This document shows positions 42,925-51,345 of a DNA stretch of 64,000 nucleotides, one piece after another. This DNA is from Thalassotalea_F euphylliae (lineage in GTDB: Bacteria; Pseudomonadota; Gammaproteobacteria; Enterobacterales; Alteromonadaceae): assembly GCF_042682785.1 (NCBI RefSeq), contig NZ_JBHUIB010000012.1:806001-870000 (forward strand), read 5' to 3'. Position numbers and translations under genes: made by a program. Numbering within the stretch: the stretch's first letter is position 1; each line of letters opens with the position of its first letter. The notes under the pieces are model-generated. The model ran no database searches. It was not told the origin of the DNA and saw only the letters and a list, made by a program, of their open reading frames with translations.

Positions 42925-43688
42925 ATTTTCTCTGATTCATTTAACTTGAAGAATGCTCTGATAGCATAGTGAGAAAAAACAAATGAAGCGTTTACAAAGT
43001 TCAGGCCTTCTATATGACGATATACTTCCCAAATTTTCAGCGCTTTTTTATATTTGTTTCGTGACAATGAATTAGACACAATTCGATATTGACTCAACAC
43101 TTCAGGAAATATAGTGGCGACAGAGCTTTGTTTTAATAACTTTAACCACAATGCATAATCTTGCCCAGCCCTTATTAAGGGCATAGAGACATCTTCAAAA
43201 TGACTTTTGTCTACAATGACTGTACAGCAGCCCATAGTCGCCTTTTTCTTGAGCATGTCCTGATGACTAAATGAACCTTTTAGGTTTGCGTCCACTAGTG
43301 TGTTTAGGCTTTTTCCTTGCTCATCGATTAATTCATATGGAGTAAAGGAGAGGGTAGCGTTTTTCTTTTCCATAAATGCTAAGTGCTTTTCAAGCTTTTC
43401 AGGCATCCATAAATCATCACTGTCTAAAAATGCTAAATATTTTCCTTTGGCTCTAGCAATTGAACTATTCCTGCTAACAGCAGCACCCGAGTTTTGACTG
43501 TTTTGCGTTACCTTGACGCGCGAGTCGCGATTGCTAATTTCTTCAAGTAAGTTCATTGTATCGTCGGTCGAGCCGTCATCAGTGACTAACCATTCCCATT
43601 CTTGATGAGTTTGATTTCTAATGCTCTGGTAGGTGGCGTTTATAAATTCAGATGAGTTATAAGAGGGCGTGATAATAGAAACTAACAA
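42921..43688 (-). CDS. Family 2 glycosyltransferase
   Basis: The 255-residue protein is a GT2 (GT-A fold) enzyme: VSIITPSYNSSEFINATYQS, VTDDGSTDDT, the metal motif in YLAFLDSDDLWMPEKLEKH and a GQDYALWLKLLKQS segment near the end. The start is TTG 43688 with AAGG about 8 bases before it. It is the last gene of the - operon. The sugar is unknown. Confidence 0.87.
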   Translation of the reverse strand: MLVSIITPSYNSSEFINATYQSIRNQTHQEWEWLVTDDGSTDDTMNLLEEISNRDSRVKVTQNSQNSGAAVSRNSSIARAKGKYLAFLDSDDLWMPEKLEKHLAFMEKKNATLSFTPYELIDEQGKSLNTLVDANLKGSFSHQDMLKKKATMGCCTVIVDKSHFEDVSMPLIRAGQDYALWLKLLKQSSVATIFPEVLSQYRIVSNSLSRNKYKKALKIWEVYRHIEGLNFVNASFVFSHYAIRAFFKLNESEKI

Positions 43689-43697
43689 TTGAAAACC

Positions 43698-44507
43698 TTA
43701 ACAATATTTTTTATATCCAGAGAAGAAGCCTTTAACCATCGAGAGTATCATTGACGGCTGTTCACGTTTTAAAATGTATTTTACGCTCCAAAATACAAGT
43801 AGTGGTAGGGCTAACGCTCCTAGTCGAGACGCTGTTGCCCCCCTGATTTCGAAAATACCTTTTGAACTTAACAGTCTACCTTCAAATAGACAGGTGTGCC
43901 TTATAAGTACTTCGTCAACAAATTCGAATTTCGCACCGTTTTCCCATGCATCGATTAGGAAGTTGTTTTCTTCATTAGCAGGGTATTGAGTACCTAGCCC
44001 TATATTTTCATTAAACCTAAGATGGTTATCTTGAATGAACTTAGTCTTAGCAATTATCTCTATAGAGCTAACTTGTAGCATATTCAGCTTTGAGGGAGTT
44101 TGAACGTTTTTGTATACCTTAAAGGTTTTTGTATGATCTTCTAAACACCCTATTTGCAATCGGTAAAAGTCATTATTACCCTTTGAAACTAACTGAATAA
44201 TACGATTAATGTGGTGGTCATCGAACTGAATATCATCATCTAAAAACCATGTGAAACGACCTTTACAATGGTTAATGGCTTCATTCCTACTTTTACTCAA
44301 CCCAGTGGTTTTAGTTTTAAGGACTTTTACAGGAACGCTATCAGCTGAGTAATAAAGATCTTGCAATGTGGAAGGTGCTTTTTGAACAACAATAATTACT
44401 TCGGTTTTGTCCCCTAACTTTATTGTTGAAAGGTACTCTAGTAACGTAAATACTCTTTCGCCCATAGAGGAAAAGGCGAGCGTTAATATAGGCTTTGTTT
44501 CGTTCAT
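43698..44507 (-). CDS. Glycosyltransferase-like protein (GT-A fold)
   Basis: The 269-residue protein has ILTLAFSSMGERVFTLLEYL, the TGLSKSRNEAINHCKGRFTW donor region, and WFLDDDIQFDD as metal-binding motif, so it resembles a GT2-type transferase. A hydrophobic stretch near the C-terminus (ALPLLVFWSVKYILK) may attach it to the membrane. Its start is directly next to the stop of the two-domain glycosyltransferase. The sugar and acceptor are unknown. Confidence 0.75.
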   Translation of the reverse strand: MNETKPILTLAFSSMGERVFTLLEYLSTIKLGDKTEVIIVVQKAPSTLQDLYYSADSVPVKVLKTKTTGLSKSRNEAINHCKGRFTWFLDDDIQFDDHHINRIIQLVSKGNNDFYRLQIGCLEDHTKTFKVYKNVQTPSKLNMLQVSSIEIIAKTKFIQDNHLRFNENIGLGTQYPANEENNFLIDAWENGAKFEFVDEVLIRHTCLFEGRLLSSKGIFEIRGATASRLGALALPLLVFWSVKYILKREQPSMILSMVKGFFSGYKKYC

Positions 44508-46265
44508 TTAATTTCGAATAGCCTTTTTTCTAGAAGTTACTAATGCAATGAGGGAACGTTTTAGTAGCGAGTTACGTGAGAAATTCCCTTTCCATAAATT
44601 CGACCAATTCAATCGTAAGCATGCCAAAACGAATTGGGGGTACGTTGCTTTGTTGTTGTTGTACGAATACAAATAGGTAGCAACTTCATTTCTTAACTGG
44701 TTTGATTCAATAGGTAAGTGTTCACTGACGCATTTGGCGGCATTGGCTATCTGAAAGTCTAAATTCTTACCTGAAATACTGTTTTCTAACACACGATAGT
44801 TTAAAAGCACTTCGTTTATATTTTCAATTTTCGATTGTTTTGATAGTTTCAACCAAAGAGCAAAATCTTCAATGGTTTTATTCTCTGGTTGATATACAAA
44901 AGCATCTCCAAGAAGTCGCTTGTTTATCATGACAGATGGGTGAGCGATAGGATTACCAAAACAAAAGCTCGATAAAATATCTGCAGAGTTTGTAAAAATA
45001 TTACGTTTACCTTCTATGTTTCCTTGAGCATCTATATACCTGTATCCCGTACCAACCACACCTACGTCAGGGTTTGTTTGCAAGTGAGAGACCTGTTTTT
45101 CAATTCTCGTTGGCAAGGCAACGTCATCTGCATCCATTCTCGCTATGAAAATGCCGGTTGATTTGGCTATCAATTCATTGAGTGTTGCAATTAACCCTTT
45201 GTTTTCTCGCGAGAGGTATTTAATTCTATTGTCGGCAAGTAACGACTGGATAATTGTATTTGAGTTGTCCGTAGAACCATCATTAATAATGATGAGTTCA
45301 ATATTGCTATACGTCTGATTGAGAATGCTCGTAATCGCCTCGTGAATGTAGTCTTCGGCATTGTATACAGGTAGTATGACAGACACCAAAGGAGCATTTT
45401 TAATATCAATTTCTAGTGTGCCAGAGCCTTGCGAACCACTGAATAATTGATTCAACAGGGATTTGTAATTTCCTTTGTTGATCAGTCGCATTGCATCACT
45501 TATACCCAACTTTTGGTTATATACAATTTTCCTGAGCAATTCCATCGACTCTAAGTGGTGCTCTGTCATGAGTTCCTTATGTTTTTTAAGAAAAATTTGG
45601 TAGCCATTTTGTCTATTACTGTTATTTGCTGAAATGCGATTATTGGCATGCGATGTATCAAATACATAAAGTGGGACATCTACCTTGAGGCCGTTGCCAA
45701 ATCTTGCCATTAATCTAACCCACATGTCATAGTCTTGGAAGGCGGGCAAAGAGGTGTCAAAACCTCCAACTGCGAGAAATTTTTCTTTCGTGGTTAATAT
45801 TTGATTACCAACGCGGTTGTAATGTAGTTGCTTTTCTAAACCGATTAAGCCGACACTATCTTTTACAGCACGAGTTCCATGTAATGTCTTTCGGAAATAA
45901 GTGGAACAGACAAAAGCTAGATCGTCGCTATAATTTTTATAGAGTATTTCAAGTCGTTCAGGTAAAAAATAGTCGTCATCGTCTAATCCTGTTATATATT
46001 TGCCCTTTGCTGCCTGAATAGCTCTATTTCTGGAAAAACATGCGCCTTTACTTTCTTCGTTGATAAAAAAGCTAAAGTTACTGTGCTTCGCTTTGTAGTC
46101 GCTTAGTATAGACGCCGTATTATCTGAAGAACCATCATCGCAAACGATTATTTCGATGTTTGACCAGGTTTGTGCAAGTACAGAGTTGATCGCTCTTTTG
46201 AGCAGAATACACCTGTTCTTTGTTGTTATATAAACTGTGATTAAGGGTTGTTGGCTCATTAACAT
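44508..46265 (-). CDS. Two-domain family 2 glycosyltransferase
   Basis: The 585-residue protein carries two GT2 domains in tandem. The first begins ITVYITTKNRCILLKRAINS, with VCDDGSSDNT and ITGLDDDDYFLPERL. The second begins near residue 290, VSVILPVYNAEDYIHEAITS, with INDGSTDNS and IARMDADDVALPTRIEKQ. Both keep their acidic metal motifs, so both may be active and add two sugars in sequence. The start is ATG 46265 or ATG 46259. It is the fourth gene of the - operon. Confidence 0.88.
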   Translation of the reverse strand: MLMSQQPLITVYITTKNRCILLKRAINSVLAQTWSNIEIIVCDDGSSDNTASILSDYKAKHSNFSFFINEESKGACFSRNRAIQAAKGKYITGLDDDDYFLPERLEILYKNYSDDLAFVCSTYFRKTLHGTRAVKDSVGLIGLEKQLHYNRVGNQILTTKEKFLAVGGFDTSLPAFQDYDMWVRLMARFGNGLKVDVPLYVFDTSHANNRISANNSNRQNGYQIFLKKHKELMTEHHLESMELLRKIVYNQKLGISDAMRLINKGNYKSLLNQLFSGSQGSGTLEIDIKNAPLVSVILPVYNAEDYIHEAITSILNQTYSNIELIIINDGSTDNSNTIIQSLLADNRIKYLSRENKGLIATLNELIAKSTGIFIARMDADDVALPTRIEKQVSHLQTNPDVGVVGTGYRYIDAQGNIEGKRNIFTNSADILSSFCFGNPIAHPSVMINKRLLGDAFVYQPENKTIEDFALWLKLSKQSKIENINEVLLNYRVLENSISGKNLDFQIANAAKCVSEHLPIESNQLRNEVATYLYSYNNNKATYPQFVLACLRLNWSNLWKGNFSRNSLLKRSLIALVTSRKKAIRN

Positions 46266-46267
46266 TC

Positions 46268-47224
46268 CTAGACGATATAAGGGCTATCACCAGTCCAAAC
46301 TTTCATGTAACGAGAAGTCTTGCCGTAGATATTGTCTTGAGGAGAGTGCTCGATTGTCATTAAACAAGCCAGAATATGGCCATGTAGTCTATCCGTCGCA
46401 ATGAAATTTGAAGAGCCATATAACGATATCGCCTTACCAACCAAATGGTTCGCGTAAAGTTCAAAGAGCTTCATTAAAGGCTTGTTTAGGTACTTATCAA
46501 TCTTTAGTTTATGGGCTAATTTTAAGAGGCGAGCATATAGATTAATAACTTTTGTGCCTTTTCCTACAAGTGCAGGCCAATCAGTAACAAGGTCAAATTC
46601 TGTATTATCGAGTGAAAATGATTCAGAGATTTCACCATCGGTTCTTACTATTGCCAAACGCTTAGTGCCGCTTTGAGTACTGTCAAAGTTGTTAGACTGC
46701 CATAGATGATGAGCCATATCAGGTAGCAAATACGTGTTGTTGGTCATGCTATCGGCTACTGACAGAGACTCTTTGTCACGAATACAGATATGTAAATCGT
46801 TGTGCTTTTTAAAAATGTTAGTGCAGCGCTCTAAGTTCTTTTGTTCGTTAAAATGGATACTTTGTGGAAGTATAATAATCGTATTGTTCGGAAATCTTTC
46901 TGTTATTGTTTCCCTTAGGTTCTGCGGTCCGAAATATATATCACCTAAATTTCCACCACCATGAAAGACAATAACATCTCCTTTTCTTATGTTAGATTCT
47001 ACAAAATTATAATATGCAGACTTTGACACTACATTAATGTTGTTTTTGTTAAAAAATTCTAGTGTGCCGAACATAATGAGCAAGTCACCAATGTTATTGT
47101 GCACTGGCATGTCAACATAATGCACTCGCTTATTCAGGATTAGTGGCAAGATGACATCGTGTGATGAACAAAGCTTATCCATGATTATATGATGGTTATG
47201 TTTTTTTACTTGATTAACGGACAA
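46268..47224 (-). CDS. Polysaccharide pyruvyl transferase family protein
   Basis: The 318-residue protein has the family pattern HNNIGDLLIMFGTLEFF, VIVFHGGGNLGDIYFGPQNL, IIILPQSIHF, and LLPDMAHHLW, with a later DRLHGHILACL. These enzymes add pyruvate ketals to glycan sugars from phosphoenolpyruvate; some relatives are glycosyl-type transferases. The start is TTG 47224, overlapping the flippase gene by 11 bases. An in-frame ATG at 47182 would drop 14 residues. Pyruvylated glycans are known ligands of S-layer proteins in Gram-positive bacteria. Confidence 0.85.
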   Translation of the reverse strand: MSVNQVKKHNHHIIMDKLCSSHDVILPLILNKRVHYVDMPVHNNIGDLLIMFGTLEFFNKNNINVVSKSAYYNFVESNIRKGDVIVFHGGGNLGDIYFGPQNLRETITERFPNNTIIILPQSIHFNEQKNLERCTNIFKKHNDLHICIRDKESLSVADSMTNNTYLLPDMAHHLWQSNNFDSTQSGTKRLAIVRTDGEISESFSLDNTEFDLVTDWPALVGKGTKVINLYARLLKLAHKLKIDKYLNKPLMKLFELYANHLVGKAISLYGSSNFIATDRLHGHILACLMTIEHSPQDNIYGKTSRYMKVWTGDSPYIV

Positions 47225-48470
47225 CGTTTTTTACCTTAGAGTTTAGGTGACTAAGTAATTCTTTAAATTCAGAGGAGCGGGGGATTATATCAACTTCAGA
47301 GAAGCTAAGTCGATATAACCATGCTGTTAATATGAGTCTAACAATGGCACTAATCAACATTAGGTATGCCATTGTAATAGCGATGTCGTATCCGGAAGGA
47401 ACAAAGAAAATAAGGCCTATCGGTAGAACAGAGATTATCTGTCTTAAAAGTACAATTCCTGGCTTACCTTCACTATTAAAACGCTGTGCTAGGATCCAGC
47501 CCATTCCCGAAAGAAATGCTTCAAACACTAAAATGCTAAACAGTAGTGCTGCGGGCTGAAAATCTTCTCCAAAAACTAATGGTACCCAGAAAAAAGCGCT
47601 CAATGACAATGCAGCCGTTGGGAGCAAAAATATGGGGAATGCAAGCCTAAATGAGCGGGTAAATGGATCTACTTTTTCACTTGCTTCCCCTGCAAATTGT
47701 GAAAATAAAACGGTAGATATCGCGTTTATCCCTGTCCCAATAACTCTAGACGTCGCAAAGGCTACACTATAGTTACCAAACATCGCGGCGGGGATTAAAG
47801 AAATGAGCAGCAATTTGTCAATATTATTGACTAATATGCCTAACGCTGCTGTGCCATGATATTTTGCTGAAAATGCACAGTATCGCTTTAGCGTTAATGT
47901 TGGGGTTGTCCATTTATATCGTTTGATAAAATAGACTAACATGACAAATGCACATAAAGAGGCGCTAAATCCATATGAAAAAAGTGCGACTTGTAAATTA
48001 ATATTCTCACTGAATACTGCGAGTAGCACACCTATCAATATAACGAGCGGATATACAAGTTTCACTATGTTGAACTTTTTCAAATCTTTTTCGATTTGCA
48101 AAATGTTTGATAGGAAAAAGAATAATGAATAAACAACGCTAAAGCAGATTAGTGGAAGGATTACAGCACTAAGCTCGATAAACGTATGTATAACGGCGCC
48201 CGTAATAGCAGTTAACGTAACTACGATAAATAAAGAAAAATTAAAAAAAGGAAGCGCTTTGTTTTTTGATAACTTTCTAGAGAAATAAATAGAAGATTGG
48301 TGAAAGCCGCACTGACTTAATCCCGCAGATACCGTTGCAATCAATAACCAAGAGGCAAGAATGCCTCGACCATCAGCACCCAAATACCTTGCAGTAAGCA
48401 CACTTGTTAAAAAGCTGATGCAAAATATACCTATGGTAGACCCTAAGGTTTGAACTATGCGCCTAAACAT
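47214..48470 (-). CDS. Second Wzx-type flippase
   Basis: The 418-residue protein is polytopic with about 12 hydrophobic segments and the flippase opening IFCISFLTSVLTARYLGADG. It would turn lipid-linked glycan units across the inner membrane. It is the second gene of the - operon and shares little obvious sequence with the flippase at 38394. The presence of two suggests two glycans, or a mosaic locus that joined two gene sets. Confidence 0.82.
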   Translation of the reverse strand: MFRRIVQTLGSTIGIFCISFLTSVLTARYLGADGRGILASWLLIATVSAGLSQCGFHQSSIYFSRKLSKNKALPFFNFSLFIVVTLTAITGAVIHTFIELSAVILPLICFSVVYSLFFFLSNILQIEKDLKKFNIVKLVYPLVILIGVLLAVFSENINLQVALFSYGFSASLCAFVMLVYFIKRYKWTTPTLTLKRYCAFSAKYHGTAALGILVNNIDKLLLISLIPAAMFGNYSVAFATSRVIGTGINAISTVLFSQFAGEASEKVDPFTRSFRLAFPIFLLPTAALSLSAFFWVPLVFGEDFQPAALLFSILVFEAFLSGMGWILAQRFNSEGKPGIVLLRQIISVLPIGLIFFVPSGYDIAITMAYLMLISAIVRLILTAWLYRLSFSEVDIIPRSSEFKELLSHLNSKVKNVVR

Positions 48471-48476
48471 TAATAA

Positions 48477-48752
48477 TTATTTAAGCTTTTTTTCAATCAT
48501 ACGGAACATGATTGGTCTAAAAGCGAAACCATAGCCAATCAAACTTATTAATAGGGTTACGCTTAGGTTTCCCCAATCTTGTCTTGCTAAATAGATAAAA
48601 GGAGGTACTAGCAAAAACAGCTTTAATATATTAAGCAACAGCTTTTCTGGTACTGTTAATTTTTGTTGGGCAGTATGAATTTTTTCATTTCTTTCTTGGA
48701 TTGAGCACTCATTTAATGCGGGAATGTCTTTAGATGAAAAGTAGAGCTTCAT
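48477..48752 (-). CDS. Small membrane protein of unknown function
   Basis: The 91-residue protein starts MKLYFSSKDIPALNECSIQE, continues with a charged stretch (about 20-35), and has two hydrophobic segments (LLLNILKLFLLVPPFIYLA; LSVTLLISLIGYGFAF) and a basic C-terminus. I recall similar small proteins next to ribH in Alteromonadales but cannot name a function. It is the first gene of the - operon, 6 bases before the flippase, and diverges from ribH. Confidence 0.7.
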   Translation of the reverse strand: MKLYFSSKDIPALNECSIQERNEKIHTAQQKLTVPEKLLLNILKLFLLVPPFIYLARQDWGNLSVTLLISLIGYGFAFRPIMFRMIEKKLK

Positions 48753-48874
48753 AGCGAGAAATTAAAAAATTGAAAATCAGCGTCGATTCTACCGTAATCA
48801 GCATCAAAAATGTATTAGATTACGCATTGGCGTCTAACTGAAATAAACAAGTACCTAAAATCGGTAATATTTGT

Positions 48875-48880
48875 TAGAAT
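48875..48880 (+). promoter_or_regulatory. Candidate -10 of the ribH-nusB operon
   Basis: TAGAAT (48875-48880) is followed by the GC-rich stretch CGCGGC, like the TAAACT-CGCGG cores before mlaA and the SLBB gene. No good -35 is visible. I see no FMN riboswitch in the 159-base gap. CGTAATC (48793-48799) and GATTACG (48818-48824) form a 7-base inverted repeat upstream. Confidence 0.4.
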
Positions 48881-48911
48881 CGCGGCAATTTTTTACGCTA
48901 GGTAGATTTTC

Positions 48912-49376
48912 ATGAACGTAATTGAAGGTAATTTTGAAGCGAAAGGCAAAAAGTTTGCAATCGTTGTTTCTCGTTTTAACGACTTTGTCGTGAGCTCTCT
49001 ATTAGACGGAGCGGTTGATGCTCTTAAACGCCATGGTAGCGTGAACGATGCAGATATTACAGTTGTTAAAGTACCTGGCGCATATGAACTTCCATTAGTG
49101 GCACAAAAAGTCGCTGAAAAAAATGAATTCGATGCCATTATTGCATTAGGCGCTGTTATTCGTGGTGGCACACCACACTTTGACTTTGTTGCCGGTGAGT
49201 GTAACAAAGGTCTTGCACAAGTTGCGTTAAACGCATCTATTCCTGTGGCATTTGGTGTGATTACAACTGACTCTATCGAGCAAGCAATTGAGCGCGCAGG
49301 TACAAAAATGGGTAACAAGGGCGCTGAAGCCGCTCTTGGTGCATTAGAAATGGTTAACGTTATGTCTCAACTGTAA
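48912..49376 (+). CDS. ribH: 6,7-dimethyl-8-ribityllumazine synthase
   Basis: RibH makes lumazine, the last precursor of riboflavin. The 154-residue protein has the conserved FAIVVSRFNDFVVSSLLDGA, VPGAYELPLVAQKVA, ALGAVIRGGTPHFDFV and VAFGVITTDSIEQAIERAG, and an NKGAEAALGALEMVN end. Length matches E. coli RibH (156). ribH-nusB-thiL-pgpA is a common gammaproteobacterial operon; ribBA is not in the window. Confidence 0.98.
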   Translation: MNVIEGNFEAKGKKFAIVVSRFNDFVVSSLLDGAVDALKRHGSVNDADITVVKVPGAYELPLVAQKVAEKNEFDAIIALGAVIRGGTPHFDFVAGECNKGLAQVALNASIPVAFGVITTDSIEQAIERAGTKMGNKGAEAALGALEMVNVMSQL

Positions 49377-49391
49377 GTTAAGGGTAGATTA

Positions 49392-49808
49392 GTGAAACCT
49401 TCTCCACGCAGAAAAGCCAGAGAACTTGCGGTCCAAGCAGTTTATTCTTGGCAAATTAGTGATAACGAAATAGCTGATGTTGAAGCGCATTTTTTAACAG
49501 AGAATGCGAAACGCCGTTTTGATATTGAATACTTCCAGCAGTTGTTTCGTGGCGTAACCGCAAAGTTATCAAAGCTTGATGACATGATATCTCCGCATGT
49601 AGAGCGTCCGCTTGATGATATTGATCATGTTGAAAAGGCGATTCTTCGTACAGCTGTATACGAGTTAAGCGACTGTGGCGATGTGCCATATCGCGTTATC
49701 ATCAACGAAGCGATTGAATTAGCCAAAGCATTCGCTGCCGATGATAGTCATAAATTCGTAAACGGCGTACTTGATAAATTAGTTAAAGACTTACGTCCTA
49801 ACGAATAG
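49392..49808 (+). CDS. nusB: Transcription antitermination factor NusB
   Basis: NusB binds NusE and boxA RNA and helps antitermination of rRNA operons. The 138-residue helical protein begins SPRRKARELAVQAVYSWQIS and has RTAVYELSDCGDVPYRVIIN and EAIELAKAFAADDSHKFVNG, all typical. The start is GTG 49392 behind AAGGG. It follows ribH by 15 bases. Confidence 0.98.
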   Translation: MKPSPRRKARELAVQAVYSWQISDNEIADVEAHFLTENAKRRFDIEYFQQLFRGVTAKLSKLDDMISPHVERPLDDIDHVEKAILRTAVYELSDCGDVPYRVIINEAIELAKAFAADDSHKFVNGVLDKLVKDLRPNE

Positions 49809-49834
49809 CCTGAAGAAACCTCTTCAATCAAATC

Positions 49835-50800
49835 ATGAAAGAATTCGACTTGATAAAACGTTTTTTCGCTGAGCAATCTGTTCAGCGAAAGGATGTATTG
49901 CTTGGTATAGGTGATGATTGTGCGGTTATCGTCCCGGATGAGCGTCACCATATTGCCATCACAACAGATACGTTAGTTGCTGGTGTGCATTTTTATGAAA
50001 ATGCAGATCCCAGAGCAATAGGGCACAAAGCGTTAGCCGTTAACCTTTCTGACTTGGCAGCTATGGGCGCCGAACCAGCTTGGATGTCTCTTGCTATAAC
50101 GCTGCCGAAAGTCGATGAAGTCTGGCTTGAACAATTTTCGGCAGGCGTTTTCGAGCTGGCTGAATATTTTAATATTCAACTTATTGGTGGCGATACTACA
50201 CAAGGTCCGCTTAGTATAACCATTACTGCACAAGGTCTAACGTCTCTTGATAAAAAGCTATCTCGTAATGGTGCAAAAGCAGGTGACTGGATTTATGTGA
50301 CGGGTGAAGTAGGTGATGCAGCACTTGGCCTTAAACACTTACAAGGGCAAATAGAGTTAGCCAGTGTTCACCGTGACGATGTGCTGAATAAGCTGCATTA
50401 TCCAAAACCACGTGTGCTGGCAGGTCAACTTATTCGTGAATTTGGCTCAGCAGCTATTGATATTTCAGACGGCATCATTTCAGATTTAGGCCATATATGT
50501 TCAGCCTCCGGTGTTGGTGCAAATATCGTATTAGATGACTTACCATTATCAACAGCTATGCTAGACACTTTGCCACAACAAGAAGCTGTTAAGTTGGCGC
50601 TTACAGGTGGCGAAGACTACGAATTACTGTTTACAGTGTCTGAAACCAATAAAGTAGGTTTAGAGACAGCGTTGGTAAATGCTGGCATCAAGCATACCTG
50701 TATTGGCCAGTTGAATGGAAACGACAAAATTACCACCACACTTAACAGTGAACCTATTCAAATAGACTCGAAGGGATACGAGCACTTCTCAAATGAGTAA
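49835..50800 (+). CDS. thiL: Thiamine-monophosphate kinase
   Basis: ThiL phosphorylates thiamine monophosphate to the active diphosphate. The 321-residue protein has the AIR-synthase-type motifs LLGIGDDCAVIVPDE, TDTLVAGVHFY, HKALAVNLSDLAAMGAEP, LIGGDTTQGPLSITITAQG and LTGGEDYELLFTV. It overlaps pgpA by 8 bases. Confidence 0.98.
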   Translation: MKEFDLIKRFFAEQSVQRKDVLLGIGDDCAVIVPDERHHIAITTDTLVAGVHFYENADPRAIGHKALAVNLSDLAAMGAEPAWMSLAITLPKVDEVWLEQFSAGVFELAEYFNIQLIGGDTTQGPLSITITAQGLTSLDKKLSRNGAKAGDWIYVTGEVGDAALGLKHLQGQIELASVHRDDVLNKLHYPKPRVLAGQLIREFGSAAIDISDGIISDLGHICSASGVGANIVLDDLPLSTAMLDTLPQQEAVKLALTGGEDYELLFTVSETNKVGLETALVNAGIKHTCIGQLNGNDKITTTLNSEPIQIDSKGYEHFSNE

Positions 50801-51266
50801 TAAAAACGCTAGGGAACTCTTCTCTTTAAAAGATCCAATACAATTTTTAGCTCTTGGCTTCGGTAGTGGATTAGCACCCAAAGCGCCAGGTACATTTGGT
50901 ACCCTTGCAGCAATTCCGTTGTATTTAGTGCTGATGCAATTTAGCACAACCGTCTATGTGGTAGCGACTTTGTTAGCTTGTGTGGTTGGTGTTTATATCT
51001 GCGGAAAAGCCGCCGATGACGTCGGGGTGCATGATCACCCTGCCATAGTTTGGGATGAAATCGCAGGTTTCCTCGTCACAATGGCATTTGTCCCATTGAC
51101 CACCTTAAATATTTTGTTAGGCTTTATCCTTTTCCGTATATTTGATATCTGGAAACCTTGGCCCATCTCGATTGCTGATAAGAAAGTGCATGGTGGGTTG
51201 GGGATAATGTTGGACGATGTTTTAGCTGGTGTTTTGGCGTTGGGGTTTATGCTCATAATTGCTTAA
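50793..51266 (+). CDS. pgpA: Phosphatidylglycerophosphatase A
   Basis: PgpA removes phosphate from phosphatidylglycerophosphate in phospholipid synthesis at the inner membrane. The 157-residue protein has GFGSGLAPKAPGTFGTLAAI, the acidic motif HDHPAIVWDEIAGFLVTM, FRIFDIWKPWPI and GGLGIMLDDVLAGV, with hydrophobic segments between them. It ends the ribH operon, and a shared terminator follows. Confidence 0.97.
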   Translation: MSNKNARELFSLKDPIQFLALGFGSGLAPKAPGTFGTLAAIPLYLVLMQFSTTVYVVATLLACVVGVYICGKAADDVGVHDHPAIVWDEIAGFLVTMAFVPLTTLNILLGFILFRIFDIWKPWPISIADKKVHGGLGIMLDDVLAGVLALGFMLIIA

Positions 51267-51293
51267 TATTAGAGTCTTTATAAACGTAAACAT

Positions 51294-51322
51294 AAAAAAA
51301 CGAGCATTTAGCTCGTTTTTTT
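51294..51322. terminator. Bidirectional terminator between pgpA and serA
   Basis: AAAAAAACGAGC and GCTCGTTTTTTT form a perfect 12-base stem with an ATTTA loop. It has a T-run in both directions, so it can end both the pgpA (+) and serA (-) transcripts. Confidence 0.93.
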
Positions 51323-51345
51323 ATATCTATTTAACCCATGAGTTG

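Noticed and set aside
48753..48911. FMN riboswitch before ribH
   Set aside because: The gap is short and lacks the conserved RFN element blocks.
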